64,000 bases of DNA, from contig CAKVHV010000001.1 of NCBI GenBank assembly GCA_934754475.1, forward strand, positions 310,001-374,000. The letters are read 5' to 3'. This document shows, piece by piece, positions 50,597 to 59,650 of this stretch (position 1 is the stretch's first letter; each line of letters opens with the position of its first letter). Source of the DNA: an uncultured Clostridia bacterium (GTDB lineage: Bacteria > Bacillota > Clostridia > Christensenellales > UBA1242). The position numbers and the translations under genes are program-made. Under the pieces are notes generated by a model. That model searched no databases. It saw nothing but the letters and a program-made list of their open reading frames with translations, and was not told the origin of the DNA.

Positions 50597-51514
50597 ATGA
50601 TTGGATTTTTAAATATATACAAACCTAGTGGAATGACTAGCAATGCAGTGGTTCAAAAGGTTAAAAAGAAGTTTGGGCTCAAAAAAATTGGGCATATGGG
50701 AACACTTGACCCTATGGCTTGCGGTCTTCTTCCTTTGGGAATAGGAAAGGCTACAAGACTATTTGATTATATGCTATCCAAAACAAAATCTTATAGAGTT
50801 ATTTTTGATTTTGGATATGAGACCGATACTCTTGATATTACCGGAAAGATAACCAATTCTCGAATTGACGTAGTATCTAGTCAAGATGTTATTAACGAAG
50901 ATTTTTATAATAAAATAAATAATTCAAACTTTGAAGTTTCGGAAGACTTAATTAAATCTAAATTAAATCAATTAGTTGGAAAAATTAGTCAAGTTCCACC
51001 AAAATTTAGTGCAAAGAATGTATCAGGCGAGAGAGCATATAATTTAGCAAGGGCCGGCATTGAATTTGAATTAAAACCCAAAGAAATTGAAATTTACAAA
51101 CTAATTCTTACAAAAAAAATATCCAAATTTAGATATGAATTCGAAGTTACATGCAGTTCGGGTACATATATTAGGGCAATAGGCAGGGATTTGGCAAAAC
51201 TTCTTAATACTTATGCGACTATGAGTTTTTTGGAAAGATTTGATTTAGGATTATTTAATATGGATAATTCAGTCAAACTTGAAGATTTGTTAAATAGTAA
51301 TTTGCAAAATTATTTACTTTCGCCTTTGCAAGTTTTGAAAGATTATGATATAATAAACATTGATAAAGAAACTTATCTTGATTTGATAAATGGAAAATTT
51401 GTTAAGTCAGAAAAAATAAATAAAAATACATTTGTGTTATATAATAGTGAGATTTTAGGCATCGCAAAACCAAGAGAAAATCAACTTAAATTAGACACAT
51501 TTCTAAAGGAATAA
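50597..51514 (+). CDS. truB: tRNA pseudouridine-55 synthase
   Basis: The start is taken at ATG 50,597 (RBS AAAGGA); an in-frame upstream start at 50,540 would add a spurious hydrophobic leader. The 305-aa enzyme has GFLNIYKPSGMTSNAVVQKVKK, the catalytic Asp in GHMGTLDPMACGLLPLGIGKATR (about residues 33-55), YRVIFDFGYETDTLD and CSSGTYIRAIGRDLAK. It makes Psi55 in the tRNA T-loop. ribF, normally next, is absent. Confidence 0.94.
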   Translation: MIGFLNIYKPSGMTSNAVVQKVKKKFGLKKIGHMGTLDPMACGLLPLGIGKATRLFDYMLSKTKSYRVIFDFGYETDTLDITGKITNSRIDVVSSQDVINEDFYNKINNSNFEVSEDLIKSKLNQLVGKISQVPPKFSAKNVSGERAYNLARAGIEFELKPKEIEIYKLILTKKISKFRYEFEVTCSSGTYIRAIGRDLAKLLNTYATMSFLERFDLGLFNMDNSVKLEDLLNSNLQNYLLSPLQVLKDYDIINIDKETYLDLINGKFVKSEKINKNTFVLYNSEILGIAKPRENQLKLDTFLKE

Positions 51515-51516
51515 TT

Positions 51517-52362
51517 ATGATTAAATTTGGCCCAGCGGGAAATTGCAAAACATTCTATGACGAAGGTCTCAAAAGAACAATTGAAGCACCTAAGTGGCTT
51601 AATGAACATGGGCTTGATGCTTATGAATATTCTTTTGGCAAAGGCTTTACATTGCCAGATGAAACTGCCATAAAAATTGGCGAAGAAATGAAAAAATATG
51701 GGATATCTATTTCAATCCATGCTCCATACTATATTAATTTTGCAACTCCTACAGATGAAATGGCAGAAAAAAGTTATGGATATGTTTTGGAAAGCCTTAG
51801 GAAGCTTAGGTTAATTGGTGGAACTCAACTTGTTGTTCATCCAGCATCTCAAGGCAAAATGACACGTGAAGAAGCAGTAGCACTCACCAAAAAGCGACTA
51901 AATATTCTCAAAGATAAGATAATTGAGAATGGCTATGATGATATGTATGTTTGTTTGGAGACTATGGGAAAGTCTATGCAAATTGGAACTGTGGATGAAA
52001 TTCTTGACTTCTGCACAATTTTTGATAAATTTATCCCAACCTTTGACTTTGGTCACATTAATGCTTTGACGGGTGGCAGTCTCAAAACTTATGATGATTA
52101 CAAAAAGATTATTGACAAAAGTATTCAAGTAATCGGATTGGAACGCACGAAAATTGCTCATATTCATTTTAGCAAGATTGAATATGGTGACAAAGGCGAA
52201 ATCAAACACTTAACACTTGATGACCAAGTTTATGGCCCAGAATTTGAGCCACTAGCAAAAGTACTCAAAGATTATGATTTAAACTGCGTTGTAATTTGTG
52301 AAAGTAGAGAATATATGGGAAGAGATGCTATGACACTCAAATCCATATATGAAAATGTTTAA
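51517..52362 (+). CDS. nfo: Endonuclease IV (AP endonuclease)
   Basis: The 281-aa TIM-barrel enzyme has the metal sites of EndoIV: ISIHAPYYINFA (His), QLVVHPASQGK (His), CLETMGKSMQIGTVDEI (Glu), PTFDFGHINALTGG (Asp/His), KIAHIHFSKIEYGDKGEIKHL (His) and VVICESRE (Glu). It cuts abasic sites in base-excision repair. It follows truB by 2 bp, an unusual partnership. Confidence 0.9.
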   Translation: MIKFGPAGNCKTFYDEGLKRTIEAPKWLNEHGLDAYEYSFGKGFTLPDETAIKIGEEMKKYGISISIHAPYYINFATPTDEMAEKSYGYVLESLRKLRLIGGTQLVVHPASQGKMTREEAVALTKKRLNILKDKIIENGYDDMYVCLETMGKSMQIGTVDEILDFCTIFDKFIPTFDFGHINALTGGSLKTYDDYKKIIDKSIQVIGLERTKIAHIHFSKIEYGDKGEIKHLTLDDQVYGPEFEPLAKVLKDYDLNCVVICESREYMGRDAMTLKSIYENV

Positions 52363-52490
52363 AATATTTATAGATTAATTTTATTTTAATGAATTTAAAT
52401 TAATATTTTAATATTACAAAGAAAAATTAAAACTTAATTCAAATAGTGTAAAAACATAAAAAATTATGCTACATTTTGTAGTTTTATTAG

Positions 52491-52522
52491 GTATGTCAAA
52501 ATTTTGTTGACATACTTTTTTT
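52491..52522 (+). terminator. Terminator after nfo
   Basis: GTATGTCAA (52,491-52,499) pairs perfectly with TTGACATAC (52,507-52,515), then seven T. It isolates the spoIIIA operon from the infB-nfo operon. Confidence 0.9.
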
Positions 52523-52578
52523 GTATTTAATATAATCTTGAATTTTCAAAAATAAACTTAAGAAAAAGGGAGTGCTAT

Positions 52579-53490
52579 ATGTTAAATAATATTTTGCCAA
52601 CAAAAATTTCTCTTGCATTAGACAAGATTCCATACAATAGTTTGTGCGAATTAAGACTTAGAGCGGATAGTCCAACAGTTGTTAGTATTCGTGGCGAAAA
52701 CTATTATTTAAGTCCGGAATCTCTTAGCAAGAGTTCAAGTGAAGCAGTTAAAACTAGTATTTCCGAACTTCAAGCAATTTTAAATAGAATTTCTAATAAC
52801 TCAATGTATACAATCAACGACCAATTAATTGAAGGATTTGTGTCTCTGTCTGGCGGAATTAGAGTTGGTGTTTGTGGCGAAACCGTTTCAGTAGATGGCA
52901 AACTCAAAACACTCAAAAATATATCTTCGCTCAACTTTAGATTTCCGCACTTCTTGAAGAATTGTAGTTTAAATATTTATCCGTATGTTGTTAGTGGCAA
53001 TCAAGTCAAAAGCACTCTAATAATCTCTTCGCCGGGTGCGGGGAAGACAACATATCTTAGAGATTTGATTTACCAGATTTCAAATAGGGAAAATCTACTT
53101 AACTTGCTCATTGTCGACGAAAGATGTGAGATTGCAAACATATTCGACGGGAATGACTTTAGAAAACTAGATAATGTAGATATTTATTCCAATTGCTCCA
53201 AGGAATTTGGATTTACAAATGGAATAAGAAGCATGAAGCCTGATGTTGTCTTTACGGACGAAATTAATATTGAAAAAGATATGGATATTATCGAAAATGC
53301 ATTGACTAGTGGTGTCAAAGTTATTGCAACTTTGCATGCAGGTTCAATAAAAGACCTAAAAAACAAACCTAGTTTTGAAAATATCGTTAAAAAATGTTTG
53401 TTTGAAAGATACATAGTTCTTTCAAATGCTGACGGAGTGGGAACAGTTGAAGGAATTTACAACGAAAATTTAAGTTTAATTGGTGTGTAA
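52579..53490 (+). CDS. spoIIIAA: Stage III sporulation protein AA, secretion-type ATPase
   Basis: The 303-aa protein has CELRLRADSPTVV, the TINDQLIEGFVSLSGGIRVGVCGE family stretch, Walker A SSPGAGKTTYLRDL (about residues 155-168), IVDERCEIA and a Walker B-like VVFTDEI. Known: the ATPase of the SpoIIIA-SpoIIQ feeding-tube complex in the mother cell. First gene of the operon (RBS AAGGGAG); overlaps spoIIIAB by 1 bp. Confidence 0.93.
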   Translation: MLNNILPTKISLALDKIPYNSLCELRLRADSPTVVSIRGENYYLSPESLSKSSSEAVKTSISELQAILNRISNNSMYTINDQLIEGFVSLSGGIRVGVCGETVSVDGKLKTLKNISSLNFRFPHFLKNCSLNIYPYVVSGNQVKSTLIISSPGAGKTTYLRDLIYQISNRENLLNLLIVDERCEIANIFDGNDFRKLDNVDIYSNCSKEFGFTNGIRSMKPDVVFTDEINIEKDMDIIENALTSGVKVIATLHAGSIKDLKNKPSFENIVKKCLFERYIVLSNADGVGTVEGIYNENLSLIGV

Positions 53491-53939
53491 TGAAATTTTT
53501 TTTATTAATTATTTTATTTAGTCTATTTGTTATTTTTGGCATTATTGTCTATATGTATTATCTATATAAACAACGACTTTTTTTCGATATAGTTTACATG
53601 TGCAAATATTTTAAAAATAATATCTCTTTTAACAAAAAAAATATAAATGAACTATTAAACGATTGCTATCCAAATATAAGTCAAAGTTCAAGATATTTTA
53701 TAAACAATCGAAATAGACTTTCAAGACTACTTCCAAAGGATAACAAAAAAACTATTAATGATTTTTTTGAAAGTCTAGGTCATGGGGATGTAACTTTTGA
53801 ATTAAATAACATTGATTATTATCTTAATATCTTTGAAGACTTGTCTAACAAATCAAAAGACGAAATGAAGTCAAAAGCGACTGTGTACTTTAAATTAATT
53901 ATAGGGCTTGGACTCATTGTTTGTATTCTTTTAATCTAA
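53490..53939 (+). CDS. spoIIIAB: Stage III sporulation protein AB
   Basis: The 149-aa protein has an N-terminal TM helix (about residues 2-25), a cytoplasmic helical middle domain related to GspF (about 30-125) and a C-terminal TM helix (about 130-148). Family features include FFESLGHGDVTFE. Assigned by its place between AA and AC and by this topology; divergent in sequence. Confidence 0.85.
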   Translation: MKFFLLIILFSLFVIFGIIVYMYYLYKQRLFFDIVYMCKYFKNNISFNKKNINELLNDCYPNISQSSRYFINNRNRLSRLLPKDNKKTINDFFESLGHGDVTFELNNIDYYLNIFEDLSNKSKDEMKSKATVYFKLIIGLGLIVCILLI

Positions 53940-53953
53940 AATTTGGAGAAAAA

Positions 53954-54151
53954 ATGGATATTGAAATTATATTTAAAATAGCAGCAATAGGAATACTTAC
54001 AGCGGTTATTAATCAGATTCTCAAAATTGCTGGAAAGGAAGAAATTGCAACCTTTGTAACTTTGGCTGGAATTATAGTAGTTTTGTTTAGTGTTGTTAAT
54101 ATGATAAGTGACTTATTTACTACAGTTAAGTCGTTATTTTCAATTTATTAG
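53954..54151 (+). CDS. spoIIIAC: Stage III sporulation protein AC
   Basis: The start is taken at ATG 53,954 (RBS TTGGAG). The 65-aa membrane protein has two TM helices and the conserved IFKIAAIGILTAVINQILK..AGKEEIATFVTLAGIIVVL pattern (split here). Part of the SpoIIIA membrane channel. Confidence 0.92.
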   Translation: MDIEIIFKIAAIGILTAVINQILKIAGKEEIATFVTLAGIIVVLFSVVNMISDLFTTVKSLFSIY

Positions 54152-54160
54152 GGGTTTAAT

Positions 54161-54544
54161 TTGGAATTTGCAAAGATAATTGTTTTGGGCATAATTCTCT
54201 CAGTTTTGACTGTTCTTCTCAAAAATATTAAGCCCGAGTATTCTCTTATTTGTGTGATTGTTGGAAGCATAATTTTGGTTATGTATATTTTAAGTGGTGT
54301 TCAGTCTATCTTTGAGTATTTCAAAACCATTGTAGAAAGAACTGGTGTAGATAATGTAATGTTTTCAACTTTGCTCAAAATTATTGGTGTTGGTTATTTA
54401 ATTGAGTTTTCTGCTAGCATTTGTAACGATAGTGGGAATAGTTCAATTGCTGACAAAATTGTTCTTGCTGGCAAAATTTTGATTTTCTCGATGAGCCTGC
54501 CAATTATTACTAATTTATTTAATATGGTTTTGGAATTAATTTAA
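54161..54544 (+). CDS. spoIIIAD: Stage III sporulation protein AD
   Basis: The start codon is TTG 54,161 with RBS AGGGG. The 127-aa membrane protein has three to four TM helices and the AD features EYSLICVIVGSIILVMYIL, LLKIIGVGYLIEFSASICNDSGNSSIADKIVLAGKI (split). It ends exactly at the spoIIIAE start (1-bp overlap). Confidence 0.92.
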   Translation: MEFAKIIVLGIILSVLTVLLKNIKPEYSLICVIVGSIILVMYILSGVQSIFEYFKTIVERTGVDNVMFSTLLKIIGVGYLIEFSASICNDSGNSSIADKIVLAGKILIFSMSLPIITNLFNMVLELI

Positions 54545-55752
54545 TGAAATTCAAAAAATTCTTATTTAAATTTAATAACCGAAAGAAATTCTTGTTAATT
54601 ATTGTGTTGCTTATACTTGCGTTACTTTCTACCTTTAAATTTGATACATTCGTTTCGGCTTCAAATTCAAGCGATAATCTTAGTGATTTGTCGGCAGGGG
54701 TTATGGGTGTACTCGACGGAGTTAATCTTGATGAGATGCAAAACTTGGTGGACGAACTTGAGAACAATACTATATTTGACGTATCTGTTAGAGAGAGAGT
54801 TGAAAGTATTCTCAAAGGTGAGTATTCAACAAATTATTCAAGCATGCTATCTGCACTCTTAGGTGTGGTTTTTGGAAATATTAAGAGTGTTTTGCCTTTT
54901 GTCTTTACACTCATTGCTATTGGACTACTTAGCAATATTGTAGGCAATCTAAAATCTAGTAGTGCGGGAGTTGAAACCACTACAAATTTTATATTTTTGT
55001 CGGTTGCAATTTTGGTGGTCTTAATATCTTTTAAGGGAATACTTGGAACTACTAATAAGACACTAAACTCAATTCTTACTCAAATGCAAATTGTCTTTCC
55101 AATACTGATTACACTTTTGGGCACAATTGGCTCTGTTTCGTCAATTTCAATTTATAATCCGCTTGTTGCAATTCTTTCGTCGCTTGTAAGTGTTGTATTT
55201 GATAAATTCTTGTATCCATTATTTATAATAATTTTTGTACTTACTATCTTAGGAAATCTAACGGACACTATTAAATTTGATAAACTCAACGGATTTTTGA
55301 TGTCGACATTCAAATGGAGTATCGGGATTATATTTACATTATTTACTGGTTTTTTGAGTATTCAAGGGATTACTGCGGGTAAGTTTGATAGTGTAAGTAT
55401 CAAGGCTACAAAATTTGCAATGAAGAGTTATATTCCAATTATTGGCTCATATGTATCTGATGGAATGGACTTTTTTGTTTTGGGTGCTACTCTTGTCAAA
55501 AACTCGATAGGTCTTGTTGGAGTTTTGATTTTGGTTATCTCAATTCTTTCACCAATTATTATGATAATTGTATACAAACTAGCACTTCAATTAAGTAGTG
55601 GAATTTTACAAATTACAGGCAACTCCAAAATTTGCAAGTTTTTGGGTGATTGCAACAAAATTTTAATTTTGCCGATTGTTCTTATAATTGGAGTGAGTTT
55701 TATGTACATAATTACAATTTCTCTTATTATGTGTACTGCAAATATTTTGTAA
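54544..55752 (+). CDS. spoIIIAE: Stage III sporulation protein AE
   Basis: The 402-aa protein has an N-terminal signal-like TM helix (about residues 14-36), a short extracytoplasmic region, and about six TM helices with the AE pattern (FDKLNGFLMSTFKWSIG, GFLSIQGITAGKFDSVSIKATKFA). Known: a polytopic membrane core of the SpoIIIA complex. Normal length. Confidence 0.92.
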   Translation: MKFKKFLFKFNNRKKFLLIIVLLILALLSTFKFDTFVSASNSSDNLSDLSAGVMGVLDGVNLDEMQNLVDELENNTIFDVSVRERVESILKGEYSTNYSSMLSALLGVVFGNIKSVLPFVFTLIAIGLLSNIVGNLKSSSAGVETTTNFIFLSVAILVVLISFKGILGTTNKTLNSILTQMQIVFPILITLLGTIGSVSSISIYNPLVAILSSLVSVVFDKFLYPLFIIIFVLTILGNLTDTIKFDKLNGFLMSTFKWSIGIIFTLFTGFLSIQGITAGKFDSVSIKATKFAMKSYIPIIGSYVSDGMDFFVLGATLVKNSIGLVGVLILVISILSPIIMIIVYKLALQLSSGILQITGNSKICKFLGDCNKILILPIVLIIGVSFMYIITISLIMCTANIL

Positions 55753-55762
55753 GGAGATTAAG

Positions 55763-56221
55763 GTGAGTGCGTGGTTACTTAGTGTAATAGGTGTTGTATT
55801 CTTAGCGGTTTTGCTAGATTTTGTGTATCCAAATGGAAAGACTAATGCCTTTTGTAAATCAATTTTTGGAATATTTGCAATGATAATGCTAATATATCCG
55901 ATAGTCAAAATTGACACAAGCAGTCTAAGTCAGACTAGTCTTAGTTATATTAGTCTTGAAGAAGAAATTAGAAAATCAAAAGATGAGTATTATAGACTTA
56001 AACTTGAAAACACTTTTTCAAATGAAAATATAATAGGAGTTTCTGTCGAAATAGATAGCAAAATGAAGGATAATGACTACTACATATCAAATGTTTTTGT
56101 TGATATTAGTAGTATGGTTCTATCCCAAGATTACGAGCATAAAAATAAGTATGAAGTAATTGAAGAATTGATTTTGAAGACTATAAATGTTGATAAGGAG
56201 AACATCGTTATTTATGAATAA
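55763..56221 (+). CDS. spoIIIAF: Stage III sporulation protein AF
   Basis: The start codon is GTG 55,763 after RBS AAGGAG. Two N-terminal TM helices (about residues 3-20 and 30-47) are followed by a soluble alpha/beta domain (about 60-152), the AF layout. It overlaps spoIIIAG by 8 bp. Confidence 0.85.
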   Translation: MSAWLLSVIGVVFLAVLLDFVYPNGKTNAFCKSIFGIFAMIMLIYPIVKIDTSSLSQTSLSYISLEEEIRKSKDEYYRLKLENTFSNENIIGVSVEIDSKMKDNDYYISNVFVDISSMVLSQDYEHKNKYEVIEELILKTINVDKENIVIYE

Positions 56222-56807
56222 AGAAGTTGTTAGTCTAAATAGTTCTGAAAAAGAAAAGCCACAAGAAAACAAAAAGTCTTTTAGGCTATTTAATCTTCTT
56301 AGTGGCAAAAATCTCAAAATTATAGTTTTGATTATCATCTTCATAGTTGCTTTAATAGTTTTTTTGAAACTAAGTGGTGAAAAAAGTTCTAGTAAGACAA
56401 GCAGTGCATCAAGTAATCAAGTATATCTAACATCTCTTGAGTACTCACAGGCTTTGGAACAAAAACTCGAAAGTGTTTTGTCTCAAGTCAAAGGTGCTGG
56501 ACAAGTTAAAGTCATGATAAGTTTGGACGGAAGTCCCGAACTTAAATACGCTATGGATAGTGATACCAAAGTAAGTAATTCGACCAATGGCTCTACTACA
56601 TCTACTAGTTCTGAATCTCCAATTTTAGTTGGAAAAAATGGGTCGACTAGTCCGTTGATACTTACCGAAATTTTGCCTAAGGTAAAGGGGGTGATTGTGG
56701 TTTCTAGTGGTGCAAATGACATAAGTATCAAACTCGATATTCTAAACTCAGTATCCACTTTACTTGGTATTTCAACTGACAAAATAAATGTATTAAAAGG
56801 AAATTAA
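56214..56807 (+). CDS. spoIIIAG: Stage III sporulation protein AG
   Basis: The start is taken at ATG 56,214 (RBS AAGGAG); an in-frame upstream start at 56,187 lies inside spoIIIAF. The 197-aa protein has one TM helix (about residues 31-52), a Ser-rich linker and the ring-building motif domain with GAGQVKVMISLDG (about 91-103) and VKGVIVVSSGANDISIKLDILNSVSTLLGIS (split). It forms the large AG ring of the feeding tube. Confidence 0.92.
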   Translation: MNKEVVSLNSSEKEKPQENKKSFRLFNLLSGKNLKIIVLIIIFIVALIVFLKLSGEKSSSKTSSASSNQVYLTSLEYSQALEQKLESVLSQVKGAGQVKVMISLDGSPELKYAMDSDTKVSNSTNGSTTSTSSESPILVGKNGSTSPLILTEILPKVKGVIVVSSGANDISIKLDILNSVSTLLGISTDKINVLKGN

Positions 56808-56821
56808 AGGAGAATTAAAAT

Positions 56822-57337
56822 ATGAAAGAAAAGAAAGAAAAAAAAGAAAGAGTTCATAAAAAATTATCTAGCAAAGCCAAAAAAATTATAATTCTTAGTG
56901 CATTTTGTTTGTTGCTATTAGTTACTGGTGGTGTTAATATATATCTTAATAACATAGCATCAAATCAAGCAAATGCGAATGTTCAAACATCTGCAAACTT
57001 CTTTACAAACTATAGAACAGACAGAAAAGAAACAAGAAACCAAGAAATTTTGTACTTGGATGCTATTATTGCAAGTGAAACTACAAGTGCCGAAGCCAAA
57101 GCTAATGCTGAAGCAGAAAGACTTAAACTTATCTCAAACATGGATAGCATTATGACAATTGAAAACTTAATCAAAGCAAAAGGCTTTGGGGATGTAATTG
57201 TTTCGGCTACTTCAAATACAATTAATGTAATTGTTGAAACAAATGGTTTGACTAATGCAGAAGTTGCTCAAATTGTTGACGTTGTAAGAAATAACTCTGA
57301 TTATTCTTTTGATAACATCAAAATCACTGAAGTTTAA
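56822..57337 (+). CDS. spoIIIAH: Stage III sporulation protein AH-like
   Basis: The 171-aa protein has a Lys-rich cytoplasmic start, one TM helix (about residues 22-42) and an extracytoplasmic YscJ/FliF-like domain (ETTSAEAKANAEAERLKL ... AKGFGDVIVSATSNTINVIVET ... VAQIVDVVRNNSDY). Known: AH binds SpoIIQ across the septum. accB/accC, which follow in Bacillus, are missing; yqhY is next. Confidence 0.92.
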   Translation: MKEKKEKKERVHKKLSSKAKKIIILSAFCLLLLVTGGVNIYLNNIASNQANANVQTSANFFTNYRTDRKETRNQEILYLDAIIASETTSAEAKANAEAERLKLISNMDSIMTIENLIKAKGFGDVIVSATSNTINVIVETNGLTNAEVAQIVDVVRNNSDYSFDNIKITEV

Positions 57338-57371
57338 GTGAAAATTTAACATAATATTCTATTTTTTCTAA

Positions 57372-57400
57372 TTGCATAATTTGAAACTTTGTGGTATATT
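57372..57400 (+). promoter_or_regulatory. yqhY promoter
   Basis: TTGCAT (57,372-57,377), a 17-bp spacer, TATATT (57,395-57,400), about 45 bp before yqhY. Confidence 0.6.
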
Positions 57401-57444
57401 ATTATTAAGCGAAAGTTATTTATGATTTGTAAGGAAATAGAATT

Positions 57445-57822
57445 ATGATGTACGATAATAAAAGCAATATCAAAAAACAAGCCAAAGGCAATGTTACATA
57501 TGGTAGCAATATTGTGTTATCTGTTATTAATTTGGCAACCAAAGAAATTGCTGGAGTTAGTAGTATTGTAACCAAATTTAGTTCAATGCTCAAACGTTGG
57601 TTTAGCAATAATTACTACGAAGGTGTTAAGGTGTCTTATAACAAAGATGCAATGAATGTTGATGTTTACATTAATGTTTGCTTTGGATATAATGTAACCG
57701 AAGTTGCTTACAGGGTGCAAGAGAACATCAAAAACAGTTTGTCTGGAATGATTGATGTCAAGATTAACAGAATTAACGTTCATGTTCTTGGAGTTGAATT
57801 TCCAAAAGACGAACTTTTGTAA
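57445..57822 (+). CDS. yqhY: Asp23/Gls24 family envelope-stress protein (YqhY-like)
   Basis: The 125-aa protein has the Asp23 core: GNVTYGSNIVLSVINLATKEIAGVSSI, VSYNKDAMNVDVYINVCFGYNVTEVAYRVQENIKNS and INRINVHVLGVEF (split). The start could be ATG 57,445 or 57,448. It lies before nusB as in B. subtilis, where YqhY affects acetyl-CoA carboxylase; the acc genes themselves are not here. Confidence 0.88.
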   Translation: MMYDNKSNIKKQAKGNVTYGSNIVLSVINLATKEIAGVSSIVTKFSSMLKRWFSNNYYEGVKVSYNKDAMNVDVYINVCFGYNVTEVAYRVQENIKNSLSGMIDVKINRINVHVLGVEFPKDELL

Positions 57823-57832
57823 AATAAAAGTT

Positions 57833-57863
57833 AACCCTTGAAAAACAAGGGTTTCTTTCTTTT
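57833..57863 (+). terminator. Terminator-like hairpin between yqhY and nusB
   Basis: AACCCTTG AAAAA CAAGGGTT (57,833-57,853) followed by a T/C-rich tail. It may give partial termination, since nusB has no clear promoter of its own. Confidence 0.7.
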
Positions 57864-57882
57864 GAATTAATGGAGAAAAATT

Positions 57883-58272
57883 ATGAGTAGAAAAAAAAGT
57901 AGAGAATGTGCATTTAGATTGGTTTTTGAAAACTTCTTTCACGAACCCGAAACCGAACTTCCTGAAAACTTGGAAGATATAGTGCTAACTGACGAAGACA
58001 AAGTTTTTGCAAATGAACTAATTAGTGGAATTAATAGTCATTATGACGAAATTATGTCTATAATCAAAAATAACACCATAGGTTATGAACTTGAAAGAAT
58101 TTACAAGATTGATTTGGCAATATTAGTTCTTGCGGTTTATGAAATTAAGTTTTCGGATGTTACACCACAAAATGTAGTCATTAACGAAGCGGTTGAACTA
58201 TCCAAAAAATACTCGACTGACAAGAGTTATAGTTTTATAAATGGAGTGCTTGCAAAGATAGTAAATGAGTGA
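57883..58272 (+). CDS. nusB: Transcription antitermination factor NusB
   Basis: The 129-aa all-helical protein has SRKKSRECAFRLVFENFF, YELERIYKIDLAILVLAVYEIKF and VVINEAVELSKKYSTDKSYSFINGVLAKI (split), the NusB pattern. RBS GGAG. It overlaps xseA by 8 bp. Confidence 0.94.
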   Translation: MSRKKSRECAFRLVFENFFHEPETELPENLEDIVLTDEDKVFANELISGINSHYDEIMSIIKNNTIGYELERIYKIDLAILVLAVYEIKFSDVTPQNVVINEAVELSKKYSTDKSYSFINGVLAKIVNE

Positions 58273-59431
58273 TAATTATTTTTCGGTCGCACAAATCAAT
58301 AGTTATATCAAAAATATTTTTGAAGCAGAAGTGATGCTTCAAAATATTTGTGTGTACGGAGAAGTTAGTTCTTATAATATATCTAATGGTATTGCATACT
58401 TTAATATCAAAGACGAAAGTGGATTGTTATCGTGTGTGTTATTTGGAGCGAGCAATTTTGAAAGTCCAAAGATTGGCGATGTAATTTTGGTTACTGGCAG
58501 TATGAACTATTATGCAAAAGGTGGCAAACTATCCTTTAATGCAACCAAAATTGTTCCGTATGGCAAGGGGCTATTGTATGAGAAGTTTCTTAAACTCAAA
58601 GCAAAACTCCAAGACCTAGGATATTTTGATGAAAGCAGAAAGCGACCTATTCCAAGTAGGGTTCGAAGAATAGGAGTAGTTTCTAGTCCAACAGGTGCTG
58701 TAATTAGAGATATTATTGATGTAACACACCGAAGAAATGATACAATAGATATAGTTTTGTATCCCGTCAAAGTCCAAGGTGTTGGTGCGGATATTGAAAT
58801 TACAAATGGAATTAATTTCTTTTCGGACTATAACGTTGATGTTGTAATTGTTGCACGTGGTGGTGGAAGTGCCGAAGACTTGGAACCATTTAACAGTGAG
58901 ATAGTTGCAACAGCGACATATAATTGCAAAAAGCCAGTTGTGTCGGCTGTAGGACATGAAACCGACTTTACAATAATAGATTTTGTGTCGGATAGACGTG
59001 CACCAACTCCGTCGGCGGGTGCTGAACTTGTTGCTTGGCGAAAGGATTTGGAAATAGAAAGCGTTAATAAATTTATGTTTTATATGGAAAGAACACTCAA
59101 GTCTAAGTTTGAAAATTTGAAAAAAGATATTGACATTCTTTATGAAAAATTAGATAATATGTCGTCAAGTAAAATTATTGAACTAAAATTTAATTTGGAC
59201 AAATATATCTCCAAACTTGAATACGTTGACATTCTGATTGACAAAAAACAAAATAATTTAAATCAACTTGAACTTAAACTTGAACATAATAATCCCAAGA
59301 AAATCTCAAATATGGGATATTCCAAAGTCTTTCAAAATAACAAGAGTGTTAGTAGTATAAATGACATAAAATCGGGTGATTTAATTATTTCAATGATTGA
59401 TGGTCAAATTGAGACAAATTATAAAGGATAG
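58265..59431 (+). CDS. xseA: Exonuclease VII large subunit
   Basis: The 388-aa protein has the N-terminal OB fold (VYGEVSSYNISNGIAYFNIKDESG), the catalytic region PSRVRRIGVVSSPTGAVIRDI, VARGGGSAEDLEPFNSE and VGHETDFTIIDFVSDRRAPTPSAGAELV (split), then a coiled coil. It is a little short of the 400-450 aa usual length, mainly in the coiled coil. It degrades ssDNA with XseB. Confidence 0.94.
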   Translation: MSDNYFSVAQINSYIKNIFEAEVMLQNICVYGEVSSYNISNGIAYFNIKDESGLLSCVLFGASNFESPKIGDVILVTGSMNYYAKGGKLSFNATKIVPYGKGLLYEKFLKLKAKLQDLGYFDESRKRPIPSRVRRIGVVSSPTGAVIRDIIDVTHRRNDTIDIVLYPVKVQGVGADIEITNGINFFSDYNVDVVIVARGGGSAEDLEPFNSEIVATATYNCKKPVVSAVGHETDFTIIDFVSDRRAPTPSAGAELVAWRKDLEIESVNKFMFYMERTLKSKFENLKKDIDILYEKLDNMSSSKIIELKFNLDKYISKLEYVDILIDKKQNNLNQLELKLEHNNPKKISNMGYSKVFQNNKSVSSINDIKSGDLIISMIDGQIETNYKG

Positions 59432-59435
59432 TTGT

Positions 59436-59642
59436 ATGGATTTTGAAAATAAGATTAATGAATTGCAGAGTATTTGCAACAAAATGGAAGACGAAAACTT
59501 GCCATTAAGTGACGGATTAAAACTTTATGAGCAAGGTGTTACTATTGCCAAAGAATGTTATTCTGAACTAAGTAATATCAAAGGCAAAGTGACAGTTATT
59601 AAACAAGATTTGGACAAATTCAAAGAAGATTTATTAGATTAG
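59436..59642 (+). CDS. xseB: Exonuclease VII small subunit
   Basis: The start is taken at ATG 59,436. The 68-aa helical protein has FENKINELQSICNKMEDENLPLSDGLKLYEQGVTIAKEC (split), the XseB signature. It follows xseA by 4 bp and precedes proS by 8 bp. folD and ispA, often nearby, are absent. Confidence 0.92.
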   Translation: MDFENKINELQSICNKMEDENLPLSDGLKLYEQGVTIAKECYSELSNIKGKVTVIKQDLDKFKEDLLD

Positions 59643-59650
59643 GAGAAAAT